Shown one piece after another: positions 14,166-21,896 of a DNA stretch of 27,647 bases (positions are counted from its first letter, which is position 1; every line of letters begins with the position of its first letter). The notes below the pieces were generated by a model. That model did no database searches. It had not been told where the DNA came from and saw only the letters and a program-made list of their open reading frames with translations. Made by a program: the position numbers and the translations under genes. Location of the stretch: NCBI GenBank assembly GCA_964503595.1, contig CAZDAM010000039.1, positions 1-27,647 on the forward strand, written 5' to 3'. Origin of the DNA: CAZDAM01 sp964503595 (GTDB lineage Bacteria; Muiribacteriota; UBA6191).

Positions 14166-16665
14166 AAGTCAGCGCAGTCTGGTCAGGATCGAAGATATTC
14201 TTCGTTCTCTGCACTCTTCTGATTCTGAAGTGAGGCTTCGGGCTGTCAGGGATTTGGTCGGACTCAGGAACCCGGAGTTGATTTCCGTCCTCCTGGAAGC
14301 TCAGAAATCGGAAGCAGATGTTCAGGTACGCTATGAAATGCGCAAAGGCCTGGCTGTTCTGCAGTCCGTTCAGGAAGTAGTCAAAAATGATGAGGGACCA
14401 GCTCCTTCAGGTTTCACTTCCAACCTGAAAAAGGTTGAGGAGTCCTTGAAATCCAAGGATCTGGAGCAGATCAACAAAGCTTTTCGCTATATTGTTCAGT
14501 ACCGCCTGAAGCAGTTCCTGCCCCTGATGCAAACAGTCTCAAGGGAACATGATTCTCCTTACCAGCGTAGTCTGATTGTGCGCTTCATGCAATCTATCGG
14601 AGGCGAGAACTATTTCAATGAAATTGTGACCTATCTGGCAGATCCGGATCCAAGAGTTGTTTCTACTGCGATTGAAGCTCTGGAAGCTATTGGAAACACC
14701 AAGGCTCTGGCCTATCTGACTCAGTGCGTAACCCATGAGCATAACCGGGTACAGGCCTCTGCCATGAAAGCGCTTTACAAACTTGGGGATGAGAATGCAT
14801 TGACCCTGTTTGAAAAAATGGTGGCCTCTCCTCATCCGGAATACCGCAATTCAGCTGCCTACGCCTTAAAGGAAATGGGCATCGAGAAGGGGGTTCCGCT
14901 TCTTTCCCGGTTACTGAAGGACCCTGATCCATCGGTCCATTCCAAGGCCGAAGAAGGTCTGAAAAAGCTGGCTGCTAATGGTTCTGAAAGAGCCCGTTCT
15001 GTATTGGAAGGGTGGGGAGAAGGCGACTTTGCTTTGGTGGAGGGTGTTCTCTCCTACCCTTTGACCGCTCCCCTGCCCGAAAGACTGGAATGGATTCAGG
15101 CCTGTCATGAACTTGAAAACAGCCGGGCTTCCGAAGCTGTGATCCAGGCTTGCAGGCTGGAAACGAATGAAAAGGCCCTTGCCAGCCTTATCATGGGACT
15201 CGGGCGTATTCCGAGCCCCAAAAGTTTGGAAGAAGCCAGGAAGTTTCTGGTTCATCCCGTAGATCGTGTCCGGGCCAATGCGGTTGAATCCCTGGGACTT
15301 CTGCTTTCAGCAGAAGAGTGCGCCGAATTCTTACTGCCTTGTCTGGATGATCATAATAATCGGGTTGTCGGCAATGCCTTGCTGGTGCTTTGCCCGGTAC
15401 GTGAAGAGGAGTCCATGCGGGCTTTGCGGTTTTTGGTGGAATCCTCCTCCCGCAATGAGCAGCTGACCGGGGTTTTCTGTATCGGAGCACTGGCGACTGA
15501 CTCGGCCATTCAGCTGGCCGAAGCTCTTATGGAATCACACCATAATGAAGTCCGGGACAAGATGCTCAATACTCTTGAGACTCTGGCAAGAGAAAGCCCG
15601 GTGGCAAATCGGCTTTTGAAACAGAACCGCTTGAGAATGGCAGCTTTCAATCCAAACTGGGCAACTTCAGAGGCATCTCAACCTGCTGTGGTTGCGCCAT
15701 CAGCTGTTTTAGAGACCCCTTCCCCTCCTGTTGTCTCGAAGAAAACCTTTTCCCCTGTGGTAGCTACCCCGAAACAGCCCTCACAAAAATTGGGAGAAAA
15801 AGTTCACCGGGAAACGATCTGCCCGGCACCCGTCCGGCAGACTATTGCGCTAGAAGACAGAGATTTACCCGCCAGAATTGGACTTGGAGCCATGCTGGCT
15901 TCGCTTTGTCTGATTGTTTTGATTGCAGTTGCCAGACTGGCTATTCAGGATGAGCAGTTTTTTCATCAGACCATTCTGTATCTTGCCAAAGCTCCCCTCT
16001 TGTTTGAGCCATTGCATTTTTTATTCTGGGTGTTTCTTGTGCCTGCGGCATTTTTTGGAGGCATGGCGCTCAATCTCAAGAAGATTACCTCCATTCCACT
16101 CGTAGCGGGGGCTTTGACGGGTACTTTTTTTTTCCTGTGGATTCCCTCCCTGGGATTTCTGAAGCTCAGCTCTTCCCAGCTTTTCAATATTCTGGGTTTT
16201 TACAGTGCCTCGATCTGGATTCAGGATCCCTATTCCCTGAGTTTTCATCTGGCCAGAATCCTGCTGAATTTTCCATGGCTGCTTTTGCCTGTCTGCATAG
16301 AAGTCTTTTTACGCCAGGAGAAGAAAAGTTTTCGGATTCTTGCGGCTGGGTTTAGTGCTTCTCTCATGATTTCTTCAGGATGGCTAGCCTACGTGAATGC
16401 CGACGCCTCCAGTCGTCTGCAAAACCAGAAACTTCGGGATCAGATTGCCTTTCTGCATACCAGACTCTATCAGTTTCAGGAGCTTGATGATCAGGCACGT
16501 TATCAGTATTTACAGATGGAAGCCCGTCGTAACAAAGCTGGGATCCCGGAGGCTCGCAGACTGGCAGCCCTGAAAATGAAAGATATAGAGGAGCAGCGCA
16601 GAATACTCGGCACCCGGATTGGTGAGTTGCAGAAACAGCTCAGGCAGCTGGAAAGCTCCCGTTAG
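14155..16665 (+). CDS. HEAT-repeat protein with multi-TM domain and C-terminal coiled coil
   Basis: An 836-residue protein. Residues about 10-480 are HEAT repeats (for example PDPRVVSTAIEALEAIG at 164-180, EYRNSAAYALKEMG at 229-242, DRVRANAVESLG at 370-381), which usually form a protein-binding superhelix. A Pro/Val/Ser-rich linker (505-560) follows, then about five TM helices (574-594, 615-637, 646-668, 697-718, 728-748) and a long coiled coil (752-836) rich in Arg, Gln and Leu. The product is thus an inner-membrane protein with two large soluble arms. It starts at TTG 14155 inside the lipoprotein gene; no ATG occurs before residue 62, so an alternative start is needed. A paralogous HEAT segment lies at the right end of the window. 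The function is unknown; scaffold is the best guess. Confidence 0.8.
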   Translation: MVTESQRSLVRIEDILRSLHSSDSEVRLRAVRDLVGLRNPELISVLLEAQKSEADVQVRYEMRKGLAVLQSVQEVVKNDEGPAPSGFTSNLKKVEESLKSKDLEQINKAFRYIVQYRLKQFLPLMQTVSREHDSPYQRSLIVRFMQSIGGENYFNEIVTYLADPDPRVVSTAIEALEAIGNTKALAYLTQCVTHEHNRVQASAMKALYKLGDENALTLFEKMVASPHPEYRNSAAYALKEMGIEKGVPLLSRLLKDPDPSVHSKAEEGLKKLAANGSERARSVLEGWGEGDFALVEGVLSYPLTAPLPERLEWIQACHELENSRASEAVIQACRLETNEKALASLIMGLGRIPSPKSLEEARKFLVHPVDRVRANAVESLGLLLSAEECAEFLLPCLDDHNNRVVGNALLVLCPVREEESMRALRFLVESSSRNEQLTGVFCIGALATDSAIQLAEALMESHHNEVRDKMLNTLETLARESPVANRLLKQNRLRMAAFNPNWATSEASQPAVVAPSAVLETPSPPVVSKKTFSPVVATPKQPSQKLGEKVHRETICPAPVRQTIALEDRDLPARIGLGAMLASLCLIVLIAVARLAIQDEQFFHQTILYLAKAPLLFEPLHFLFWVFLVPAAFFGGMALNLKKITSIPLVAGALTGTFFFLWIPSLGFLKLSSSQLFNILGFYSASIWIQDPYSLSFHLARILLNFPWLLLPVCIEVFLRQEKKSFRILAAGFSASLMISSGWLAYVNADASSRLQNQKLRDQIAFLHTRLYQFQELDDQARYQYLQMEARRNKAGIPEARRLAALKMKDIEEQRRILGTRIGELQKQLRQLESSR

Positions 16666-16680
16666 GAAAATTCATTGGAT

Positions 16681-16724
16681 ATAAAGTGTAAAAACCAGCC
16701 CGCAGACCGGTCTTTACACTTTAT
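16681..16724. terminator. Perfect 12-bp inverted repeat between convergent genes
   Basis: ATAAAGTGTAAA (16681-16692) and TTTACACTTTAT (16713-16724) are exact reverse complements, separated by a 20-base G+C-rich loop that contains the palindrome GACCGGTC. It sits between the HEAT-protein stop (16665) and the ferredoxin stop (16733). Position suggests a bidirectional terminator, but the stem is A+T-rich and no T run follows on either side, so a protein-binding site or other structured element is possible. Confidence 0.5.
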
Positions 16725-16732
16725 GTCAGGAC

Positions 16733-17113
16733 TCAAGGAGTTTCCTTCATCTTTTCCAGACGGCGTAATACGCTGGAGGGGATTTTTGGAGTTTTTCCGG
16801 ACCTGCTGCTGTTTTGCTTGATGATAGTACCGATTTCGATTTTTCCGACATAGTCAGGCTGAATCTGGGCCTGGCATCCAAGCCGGATAAAATCAGGTAA
16901 GCGGAATTTCTCCAGCATTCGTTTTTCTGCGGTGGATTTGGGACTGAGTCCATCCATGCCTTCCAGAATCCGGACTTTACAGCTGGCACATTTCAATTCA
17001 GCTCCACAACGATGGTTCATGGGAATGCCTTCTGCCAGAGCAAGTTTCAGTATACTTGTAGGCTCTTTGACTTCCAGCGAAAGATTCTCTTTGGAAAAGA
17101 GTATATTTGCCAT
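16733..17113 (-). CDS. 2Fe-2S ferredoxin
   Basis: A 126-residue ferredoxin of the beta-grasp type. The cluster ligands are C36, C42, C45 and C80 in the pattern C-x5-C-x2-C-x34-C (CGAELKCASC, then RLGCQAQI), the spacing of adrenodoxin-like and related ferredoxins rather than the plant C-x4-C form. It carries electrons in the cytoplasm; its partner enzyme is not in the window. Residues 100-126 form a basic tail (SRSGKTPKIPSSVLRRLEKMK) beyond the usual fold. ATG 17113 has a good Shine-Dalgarno site (TAGGAG). The gene stands alone between a convergent HEAT gene and a decayed receiver gene. Confidence 0.9.
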   Translation of the reverse strand: MANILFSKENLSLEVKEPTSILKLALAEGIPMNHRCGAELKCASCKVRILEGMDGLSPKSTAEKRMLEKFRLPDFIRLGCQAQIQPDYVGKIEIGTIIKQNSSRSGKTPKIPSSVLRRLEKMKETP

Positions 17114-17175
17114 TGGGCTCCTATTCAATATCAATGGATTTTGGGGGAGAACCCCTTGCTTTATGCAAACCAGCC

Positions 17176-17409
17176 TTATTGTAGCATGCTGATGCTTAAA
17201 ACCCTTGCTTCTTCCTCTAAGCTTGTGGTCATCTGAACGAGTTCTGGCGAAGAGCCTCTATATTGATTGGCTTTAGCAGGACATCTGCCACTCCCCCTTC
17301 CCTGAGCACTCCTGAAACCGGTTAGAAAGCACGCAAGAAGTTGATACATGCATAGGACAGATGTCTGTTCCGGTATACTGGCGATAGAGTATCTGTAAAG
17401 TCTGGGCAT
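17176..17409 (-). pseudogene. Decayed response-regulator receiver domain
   Basis: Three pieces of a CheY-like receiver domain lie in order on the minus strand, in alternating frames. LQILYRQYTGTDI (near 17400-17360) looks like helix alpha3 leading to strand beta4. LLACFLTGFRSAQ (17340-17302) matches beta4 and the conserved Thr before alpha4. REGGVADVLLKPINIEALRQ (about 17303-17244) matches the strand and the Lys-Pro of beta5. ELVQMTTSLEEEARVLS (from 17244), back in the earlier frame, would be the last helix. At least two frameshifts break the frame, and the N-terminal half with the phosphorylated Asp is not recognisable. It fills most of the 368-base gap between the ferredoxin and the Trm112-like gene. 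Confidence 0.6.
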
Positions 17410-17481
17410 GGAGTTTTATTGCATAAAGTTGATGCCCTTACGGGTCAATCGTGTATGGATGGTTGTTTTGAGGAGAAAAAC

Positions 17482-17730
17482 ATGAAAGAAGATTTTCTGG
17501 CCATGTTGCGTTGTCCGATAACCCGGCAGAAGCTGAGGTTGGCGAGTCAAGAAGAACTGGAACAAGCTCGGAGAAAGCAGTCTCAGGGAGAGCTGAAATT
17601 TGCCTCTGGGGATCCTGTTTCCTATGAGGTTTCCGGCCTTCTCATCCGGGAAGATACCCAGATGGCTTATCCTATCCGTGAAGAAATCCCGGTGCTGCTC
17701 AGGGAGGCTTCCCTATCATGGCCGATTTGA
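17482..17730 (+). CDS. Trm112-like small protein
   Basis: An 82-residue protein resembling the Trm112/YcaR (UPF0434) family. The start FLAMLRCPITRQKLRL matches the family's LLxxLxCPxCxxxL, and the end SGLLIREDTQMAYPIREEIPVLL matches the conserved YPIxDGIPVLL strand. Bacterial members are small and mostly of unknown role; archaeal and eukaryotic Trm112 activates methyltransferases. Only one Cys (C11) of the zinc site remains, so it may not bind metal. ATG 17482 has a clear Shine-Dalgarno site (GAGGAG), which rules out the longer in-frame start at 17419. It is convergent with glutamine synthetase. Confidence 0.75.
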   Translation: MKEDFLAMLRCPITRQKLRLASQEELEQARRKQSQGELKFASGDPVSYEVSGLLIREDTQMAYPIREEIPVLLREASLSWPI

Positions 17731-17746
17731 TTTTCCATCCCGCAGG

Positions 17747-17780
17747 AAAAAAACGGACCGTTCCCGGTTCGGCCCGTTTC
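17747..17780 (-). terminator. Rho-independent terminator of glutamine synthetase
   Basis: AAACGG (17751-17756) pairs with CCGTTT (17774-17779). An inner CCG/CGG pair extends the stem after one mismatch, around a short loop. On the minus strand seven Ts follow (17753-17747). It lies 17 bases beyond the glutamine synthetase stop and faces the convergent Trm112-like gene. Confidence 0.85.
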
Positions 17781-17796
17781 CTGAAAACCTCGGATT

Positions 17797-19905
17797 TTAT
17801 TCAATCGAGAACAGAAGCTCGGAATAAACCGGCAGACTCCAGTGCTCGGAGGGAACAATTTCCTCCAGGGCATCGGCACATTCGCGGGTATCTTCCATCA
17901 GGGCCATTACACTGTCAGAATAAGCACAGGCCCTGGCTTCGGTGTCTTCGATGGCACAAACTTCGGCCAGTTCGGACTTCAGTTTTTCCGAAGTGGCGAT
18001 CAGAGCTTCGATTCTGGTACAGACTTCTTCCAGAAGACGGGTCTGATGAGAACAGGAAACCTTGGCGGCTCCCAGTGCTACGACTGTTGCAGCGAGCTCT
18101 CTCTCCCATTTGGTGGAATCCGGTAGTACATAGCCATGTACGAGATCCAGAAGAGTGTTGGCTTCAATGGAAATCTTGGTGGTGTATTGCTCCAGCCGGA
18201 CTTCGTGTCTGAGGTTTAACTCAGACCGGGTCAGAATTTTATGTTTTTCAAACAGGGCTCTGGATGTATCGGAGTGCCAGACTTTGAGGGCATACGGGGT
18301 TTTTGGCTGATTGGAGAGTCCACGGCGACTGGCTTCCTCAACCCACTCCTGACCATAGTTATTGCCTTCAAACAGAATACGGTGATTTTCTTCCAGAGAG
18401 GCTTTCAGGCATTGAACCACAGCGTGTTCCAGGCTTTCCCCTCTTTCCATGCGGGCTTGAACTCTGGCATTCAGATCCATCAGGGCGTCCCCAACGGCGA
18501 TATTGATCACTGTCTGGGGAATGGCTACGGATTGGTCTGAGCCGACAGCTCTGAACTCGAATTTGTTGCCGGTGAAGGCAAAAGGAGAAGTCCGGTTTCT
18601 GTCTGTATTGTGCTGAAGAATTTCCGGAATGAAGGCAATCCCGGTTTGCAGGTAATTTTCCCCGTTATTACTGAATCCTTCTCCATTACGAAGCGAACGA
18701 ATCACATCCGTGAGCTGTTTGCCCAAAAAGATAGACATGATGGCCGGAGGAGCTTCATTCGCTCCCAGGCGATGATCGTTTCCGGAAGTGGCAACGGCCG
18801 AACGAATGAGAGCTTCATTCTGGTTGACTCCTTGAATGACAGCTGTGAGGAAAAACAGGAAGCGCAGATTTTCGTAAGGATTGCGTCCTGGCTCCAGAAG
18901 GTTGTCCCCATTGGAATCCATCATGGACCAGTTATTATGCTTACCGGACCCGTTGACACCGGCGAAGGGCTTTTCGTGGAGGATGGCCTCCAGATTGTGA
19001 CGGCGGGCAACCTGGCGAATGACTTTCATCAGAATCAGGTTCTGGTCCGTGGCAATATTGGATGGTGAAAAAATACAGGCAATCTCGTATTGAGACGGAG
19101 CCACTTCGTTATGGCGGGTTTTTGCCGGAATCCCAAGTTCATGCAGGGTATGGTCCAGTTCGTCCATAAACGCTAGGACACGATCCGGGATGGTTCCAAA
19201 GTAATGATTTTCAAGCTGCTGATCCTTGGGGCTCCGGCGGCCCAGAAGGGTTCGTCCACAAAGTTTAAGATCAGAGCGGCGGGAAGCAACGGAGGCGTCT
19301 ACCAGGAAATATTCCTGCTCAGCCCCAAGAGTCGTTTTGACCCATTTGGGAGCATTTCCAAACAGTCCGCAGACTTCGGTAGCAGCTTTGGAAATCATTT
19401 CCATGGAGCGTAGAAGTGGGGTTTTCTTATCCAGAGCTTCCCCGTAGTACGAGACAAAGATGGATGGAATGGTCAGAATACCTCCGGATCCGGTTTGGAT
19501 CAGAAATGCTGGTGATGCTGGATCCCAGGCGGTATATCCTCGCGCTTCAAAAGTGGATCGAATGCCTCCGTTCGGAAAACTGGAAGCATCGGGCTCCCCC
19601 TGAATCAGTTGCTCACCGCTGAATCTGGCCAGAGGAATTCCATCATCAAGACTTAAAAAAGAATCATGCTTTTCTGCGGTTCCGCCTGTAAGTGGCTGAA
19701 ACCAGTGGCAGTAATGGGTAGCACCATTTTCCATCGCCCATTCTTTCATGGCATGAGCAATGGTGTCGGCAAGTCGGCGTTCCAGTCGGCGCCCTTCAGC
19801 AATCGTTCTGCTGAGTTGCTCATAGACAGCATGCGGCAGTTTCTGACGCATGATATTGTCATTAAAAGACAGACGACCAAAATTTTCCATACCAGCATTT
19901 GACAT
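17797..19905 (-). CDS. glnN: Glutamine synthetase type III
   Basis: A 702-residue protein, the length of GSIII and far longer than GSI (about 470). It makes glutamine from glutamate, ammonia and ATP. GSIII features are visible: the N-terminal region with GGTAEKHDSFL and FEARGYTAWDPASPAFL, the metal-binding block GAEQEYFLVD (194-203), TRHNEVAPSQYEIA (263-276), the ATP/ammonia loop NGSGKHNNWS (318-327), SGNDHRLGANEAPPA and TSPFAFTGNKFEFRAVGS. The C-terminal 150 residues are helical, as usual. ATG 19905 has GGGG about ten bases upstream. A single-gene unit: the upstream gap carries possible promoters and a strong terminator follows. Confidence 0.96.
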   Translation of the reverse strand: MSNAGMENFGRLSFNDNIMRQKLPHAVYEQLSRTIAEGRRLERRLADTIAHAMKEWAMENGATHYCHWFQPLTGGTAEKHDSFLSLDDGIPLARFSGEQLIQGEPDASSFPNGGIRSTFEARGYTAWDPASPAFLIQTGSGGILTIPSIFVSYYGEALDKKTPLLRSMEMISKAATEVCGLFGNAPKWVKTTLGAEQEYFLVDASVASRRSDLKLCGRTLLGRRSPKDQQLENHYFGTIPDRVLAFMDELDHTLHELGIPAKTRHNEVAPSQYEIACIFSPSNIATDQNLILMKVIRQVARRHNLEAILHEKPFAGVNGSGKHNNWSMMDSNGDNLLEPGRNPYENLRFLFFLTAVIQGVNQNEALIRSAVATSGNDHRLGANEAPPAIMSIFLGKQLTDVIRSLRNGEGFSNNGENYLQTGIAFIPEILQHNTDRNRTSPFAFTGNKFEFRAVGSDQSVAIPQTVINIAVGDALMDLNARVQARMERGESLEHAVVQCLKASLEENHRILFEGNNYGQEWVEEASRRGLSNQPKTPYALKVWHSDTSRALFEKHKILTRSELNLRHEVRLEQYTTKISIEANTLLDLVHGYVLPDSTKWERELAATVVALGAAKVSCSHQTRLLEEVCTRIEALIATSEKLKSELAEVCAIEDTEARACAYSDSVMALMEDTRECADALEEIVPSEHWSLPVYSELLFSIE

Positions 19906-19955
19906 AACAAATTACCCCTTTATCCGACAAATGATGTAGGGATTTTACTGCATGC

Positions 19956-19970
19956 GCGAATCGATTGCCA
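19956..19970 (-). promoter_or_regulatory. Possible sigma54-type promoter of glutamine synthetase
   Basis: On the minus strand, TGGCAATCGATTCGC has the sigma54 spacing GG-N10-GC: TGGCA is the full -24 core and TCGC is one base off the -12 core TTGC. It ends about 50 bases before the glnN start. A sigma70-like -10 (TAAAAT, 19947-19942) lies just downstream, so an ordinary promoter is also possible. Nitrogen control by sigma54 is common for glutamine synthetase genes. Confidence 0.3.
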
Positions 19971-19993
19971 GAATTCATCAGGTTCGCTAGGCT
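19965..19993 (+). promoter_or_regulatory. Candidate sigma70 promoter for the 20023 gene
   Basis: TTGCCA (19965-19970, five of six consensus bases) and TAGGCT (19988-19993, weak) are 17 bases apart, about 30 bases before the TTG start of the plus-strand gene. It overlaps the putative glnN promoter on the opposite strand. Confidence 0.35.
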
Positions 19994-20022
19994 GTTTTCT
20001 TGCAAACGGGAAAGAGGAAATC

Positions 20023-20871
20023 TTGAATTGGTTTCAAAACTGGATCCGGGAAAGTCTGGATGCAATCGATGATTTTACCGAGGTAGATCAGGAGGAAGAA
20101 CAGGCTTCTGTTCCGACGGCCAAAAAACTTGCCTCAGAGGAAAGACAGAAGGCTTTGCAGAGTAGGCTGGTCGATTTTTCCCGCCTGATTCGTTTCGGGC
20201 TTCTGGACCTTGGTCTGAGCATCCCCGAATTTGCGGTCGATAAGAGTGCCGATGAGAAGCAGATCTGGCTACAGTGTGAAGCAGAGCATTGCATCTTGAA
20301 AATCGTGCTGGATCGTAGTGCATATTTTAAGGCATTTGAGCTTCACCTGATATGCCGGGTGGAAGGTCATGAACCTTTGATCTGGAATCTTCCCGAGACT
20401 TTTTTGTGCTTTCATCCGGCCCGGAAACTTGGCGCCAGAAGAATGCGGGCCCTGTGCAACCATCTGAAAGCCATGATGGAGGAGTCCCTGCTTTATCCCC
20501 GTCATGCCCATCGTCTGGTTCTGGAAGAATGCATGGCAAAAGCGGAGCCATTTCTGGACCTTCTGGAAACCCGTCAGTTCGGACGAAAACTCTATTCCCA
20601 GGAAAGCCGGACTGCTCTGGGTCTGGAAAGCCAGCGTTACCGGATTCATCTGTCAAAGACGGCCAGCAATCCGGCACATGGACTTTATCTCAAGGTGTTT
20701 GGACGCAAGGTCTGGGATGACTCGTATGATCTGGTGAAACAGCTTCCCCTTCCGTGGGGTATGGCCCAGAATCCGGATTACAATGGCCCGGAGACCGTAC
20801 TGACCCTGATTCACCTCATGATAGAAGATCTGATGGAAGCAGAAAAAAGAGGACGTTTCCAGGCTCTTTAG
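20023..20871 (+). CDS. Soluble protein of unknown function
   Basis: A 282-residue protein that starts at TTG 20023, supported by a good upstream AGAGGAAA. I recognise no family. Residues 1-60 are acidic and helical. Residues 60-130 alternate strands (IWLQCEAEHCILKIVLDR, FELHLICRVEG), and the rest is mixed helix with several conserved-looking aromatic/Arg positions (FLCFHPARKLGARRMRAL; YLKVFGRKVWDDSY). There is no signal peptide or TM segment. It diverges from glnN, and its stop codon overlaps that of the convergent oleD by two bases (TTAG), so transcription from the two sides must collide. Confidence 0.68.
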   Translation: MNWFQNWIRESLDAIDDFTEVDQEEEQASVPTAKKLASEERQKALQSRLVDFSRLIRFGLLDLGLSIPEFAVDKSADEKQIWLQCEAEHCILKIVLDRSAYFKAFELHLICRVEGHEPLIWNLPETFLCFHPARKLGARRMRALCNHLKAMMEESLLYPRHAHRLVLEECMAKAEPFLDLLETRQFGRKLYSQESRTALGLESQRYRIHLSKTASNPAHGLYLKVFGRKVWDDSYDLVKQLPLPWGMAQNPDYNGPETVLTLIHLMIEDLMEAEKRGRFQAL

Positions 20872-21896
20872 GAAATGCGGGATTTCCTGGCCAGCTCCTG
20901 AAACCAGGCAGACTCCAGAACTTTCTGAAATCCTTCTTCATTGTTGATCAGAGGTATATAACTCAAATCATCTTGGGCTGCCTTCAGAGAAAACCAGTGG
21001 GCTGTGCTGAGTTCATCTGCTAAAAAGCGTGTCATTCGTGGCTCTTTTTGTGGCATGAAAGCCCTGTGAAAGCCTTCCAGAATACTTCCAGCTGTCCATG
21101 CCAGCCAGGTCGGAACTTTACGTGTTACGGGGTTCATGCCAGCACCGGTGACAAAACGGTTGATCCAGTCAAAAAGCCGGATGGGCTCCCCGTTACTGAT
21201 AAAATAAGCTTTCCCATTGGCTTTCTGAGGTTCCTGTAAGAGAATTTCCAGGGCCAGGATATGGGCTAGGGCCGCATTTTCTATACATACGGTATCCACC
21301 AGATTATGACCCTCACCCACAATCCGGATCTGGTTTCTGGCAGCTCTTTGAACAAAACGGGGAATCAAGTGATTGTCTCCGATCCCCCAGATCAGATGGG
21401 GGCGTAAGGCGCAGGCACGGATTCGTCCCTTTTGGGCTGTGGCAAGAACCTTCCGCTCGGAGATAGCCTTGGTATGGGGATAGTGAGCCTCGTAATGTTT
21501 TGGATAAGAGACAGATTCGTCTACCCCTTCCATATCTTTTCCATTAAAAACAACACTGGGGCTTGAGGTGTGGACCAAAACTTCAATATGATTGACCTGA
21601 CAGGCCTTGAGGACGTTTTCCGTACCGATCACATTTGGCAGGTAGTAGTCACGGTAAGAGCCCCATATACCGGCCTTGGCCGCTGTATGGATGATTGCAT
21701 GACATCCCTCGGAGGCTTTGATGAGATCTTCAGGGATAGCAATATCTCCAGTCCGGCATTCAGCTCCCAGCTTCTGGATATGAGGGTAAGGGTTTCGGGC
21801 CAGAATACGAACCTGATAACCCTTTTCAAGCAGCTGTCGGACGACTTCCGTTCCCAAAAACCCTCCTCCTCCGGTAACGAGAATGACAGGTTTCAT
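20868..21896 (-). CDS. oleD: 2-alkyl-3-oxoalkanoate reductase (OleD-like)
   Basis: A 342-residue extended short-chain dehydrogenase of the 3-beta-HSD/OleD group. It has the Rossmann loop TGGGGFLG (8-15), the catalytic Tyr-Lys pair Y139 and K143 (YPHTK) and the Ser-rich strand HTSSPSVVF (109-117). In the olefin pathway OleD reduces the beta-ketoacid made by OleA to a beta-hydroxyacid with NADPH. Identification rests on fold plus position: it is the last gene of oleA-oleB-oleC-oleD and starts in a four-base ATGA overlap with oleC. Alone it could be called only an NAD(P)-dependent epimerase or steroid dehydrogenase-like protein. Confidence 0.88.
   Translation of the reverse strand: MKPVILVTGGGGFLGTEVVRQLLEKGYQVRILARNPYPHIQKLGAECRTGDIAIPEDLIKASEGCHAIIHTAAKAGIWGSYRDYYLPNVIGTENVLKACQVNHIEVLVHTSSPSVVFNGKDMEGVDESVSYPKHYEAHYPHTKAISERKVLATAQKGRIRACALRPHLIWGIGDNHLIPRFVQRAARNQIRIVGEGHNLVDTVCIENAALAHILALEILLQEPQKANGKAYFISNGEPIRLFDWINRFVTGAGMNPVTRKVPTWLAWTAGSILEGFHRAFMPQKEPRMTRFLADELSTAHWFSLKAAQDDLSYIPLINNEEGFQKVLESAWFQELARKSRIS

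Noticed and set aside
17340..17380. Short palindrome ACAGATGTCTGT near 17360 as an operator
   Set aside because: The arms are only five bases and it lies inside the decayed receiver gene; no promoter could be tied to it.
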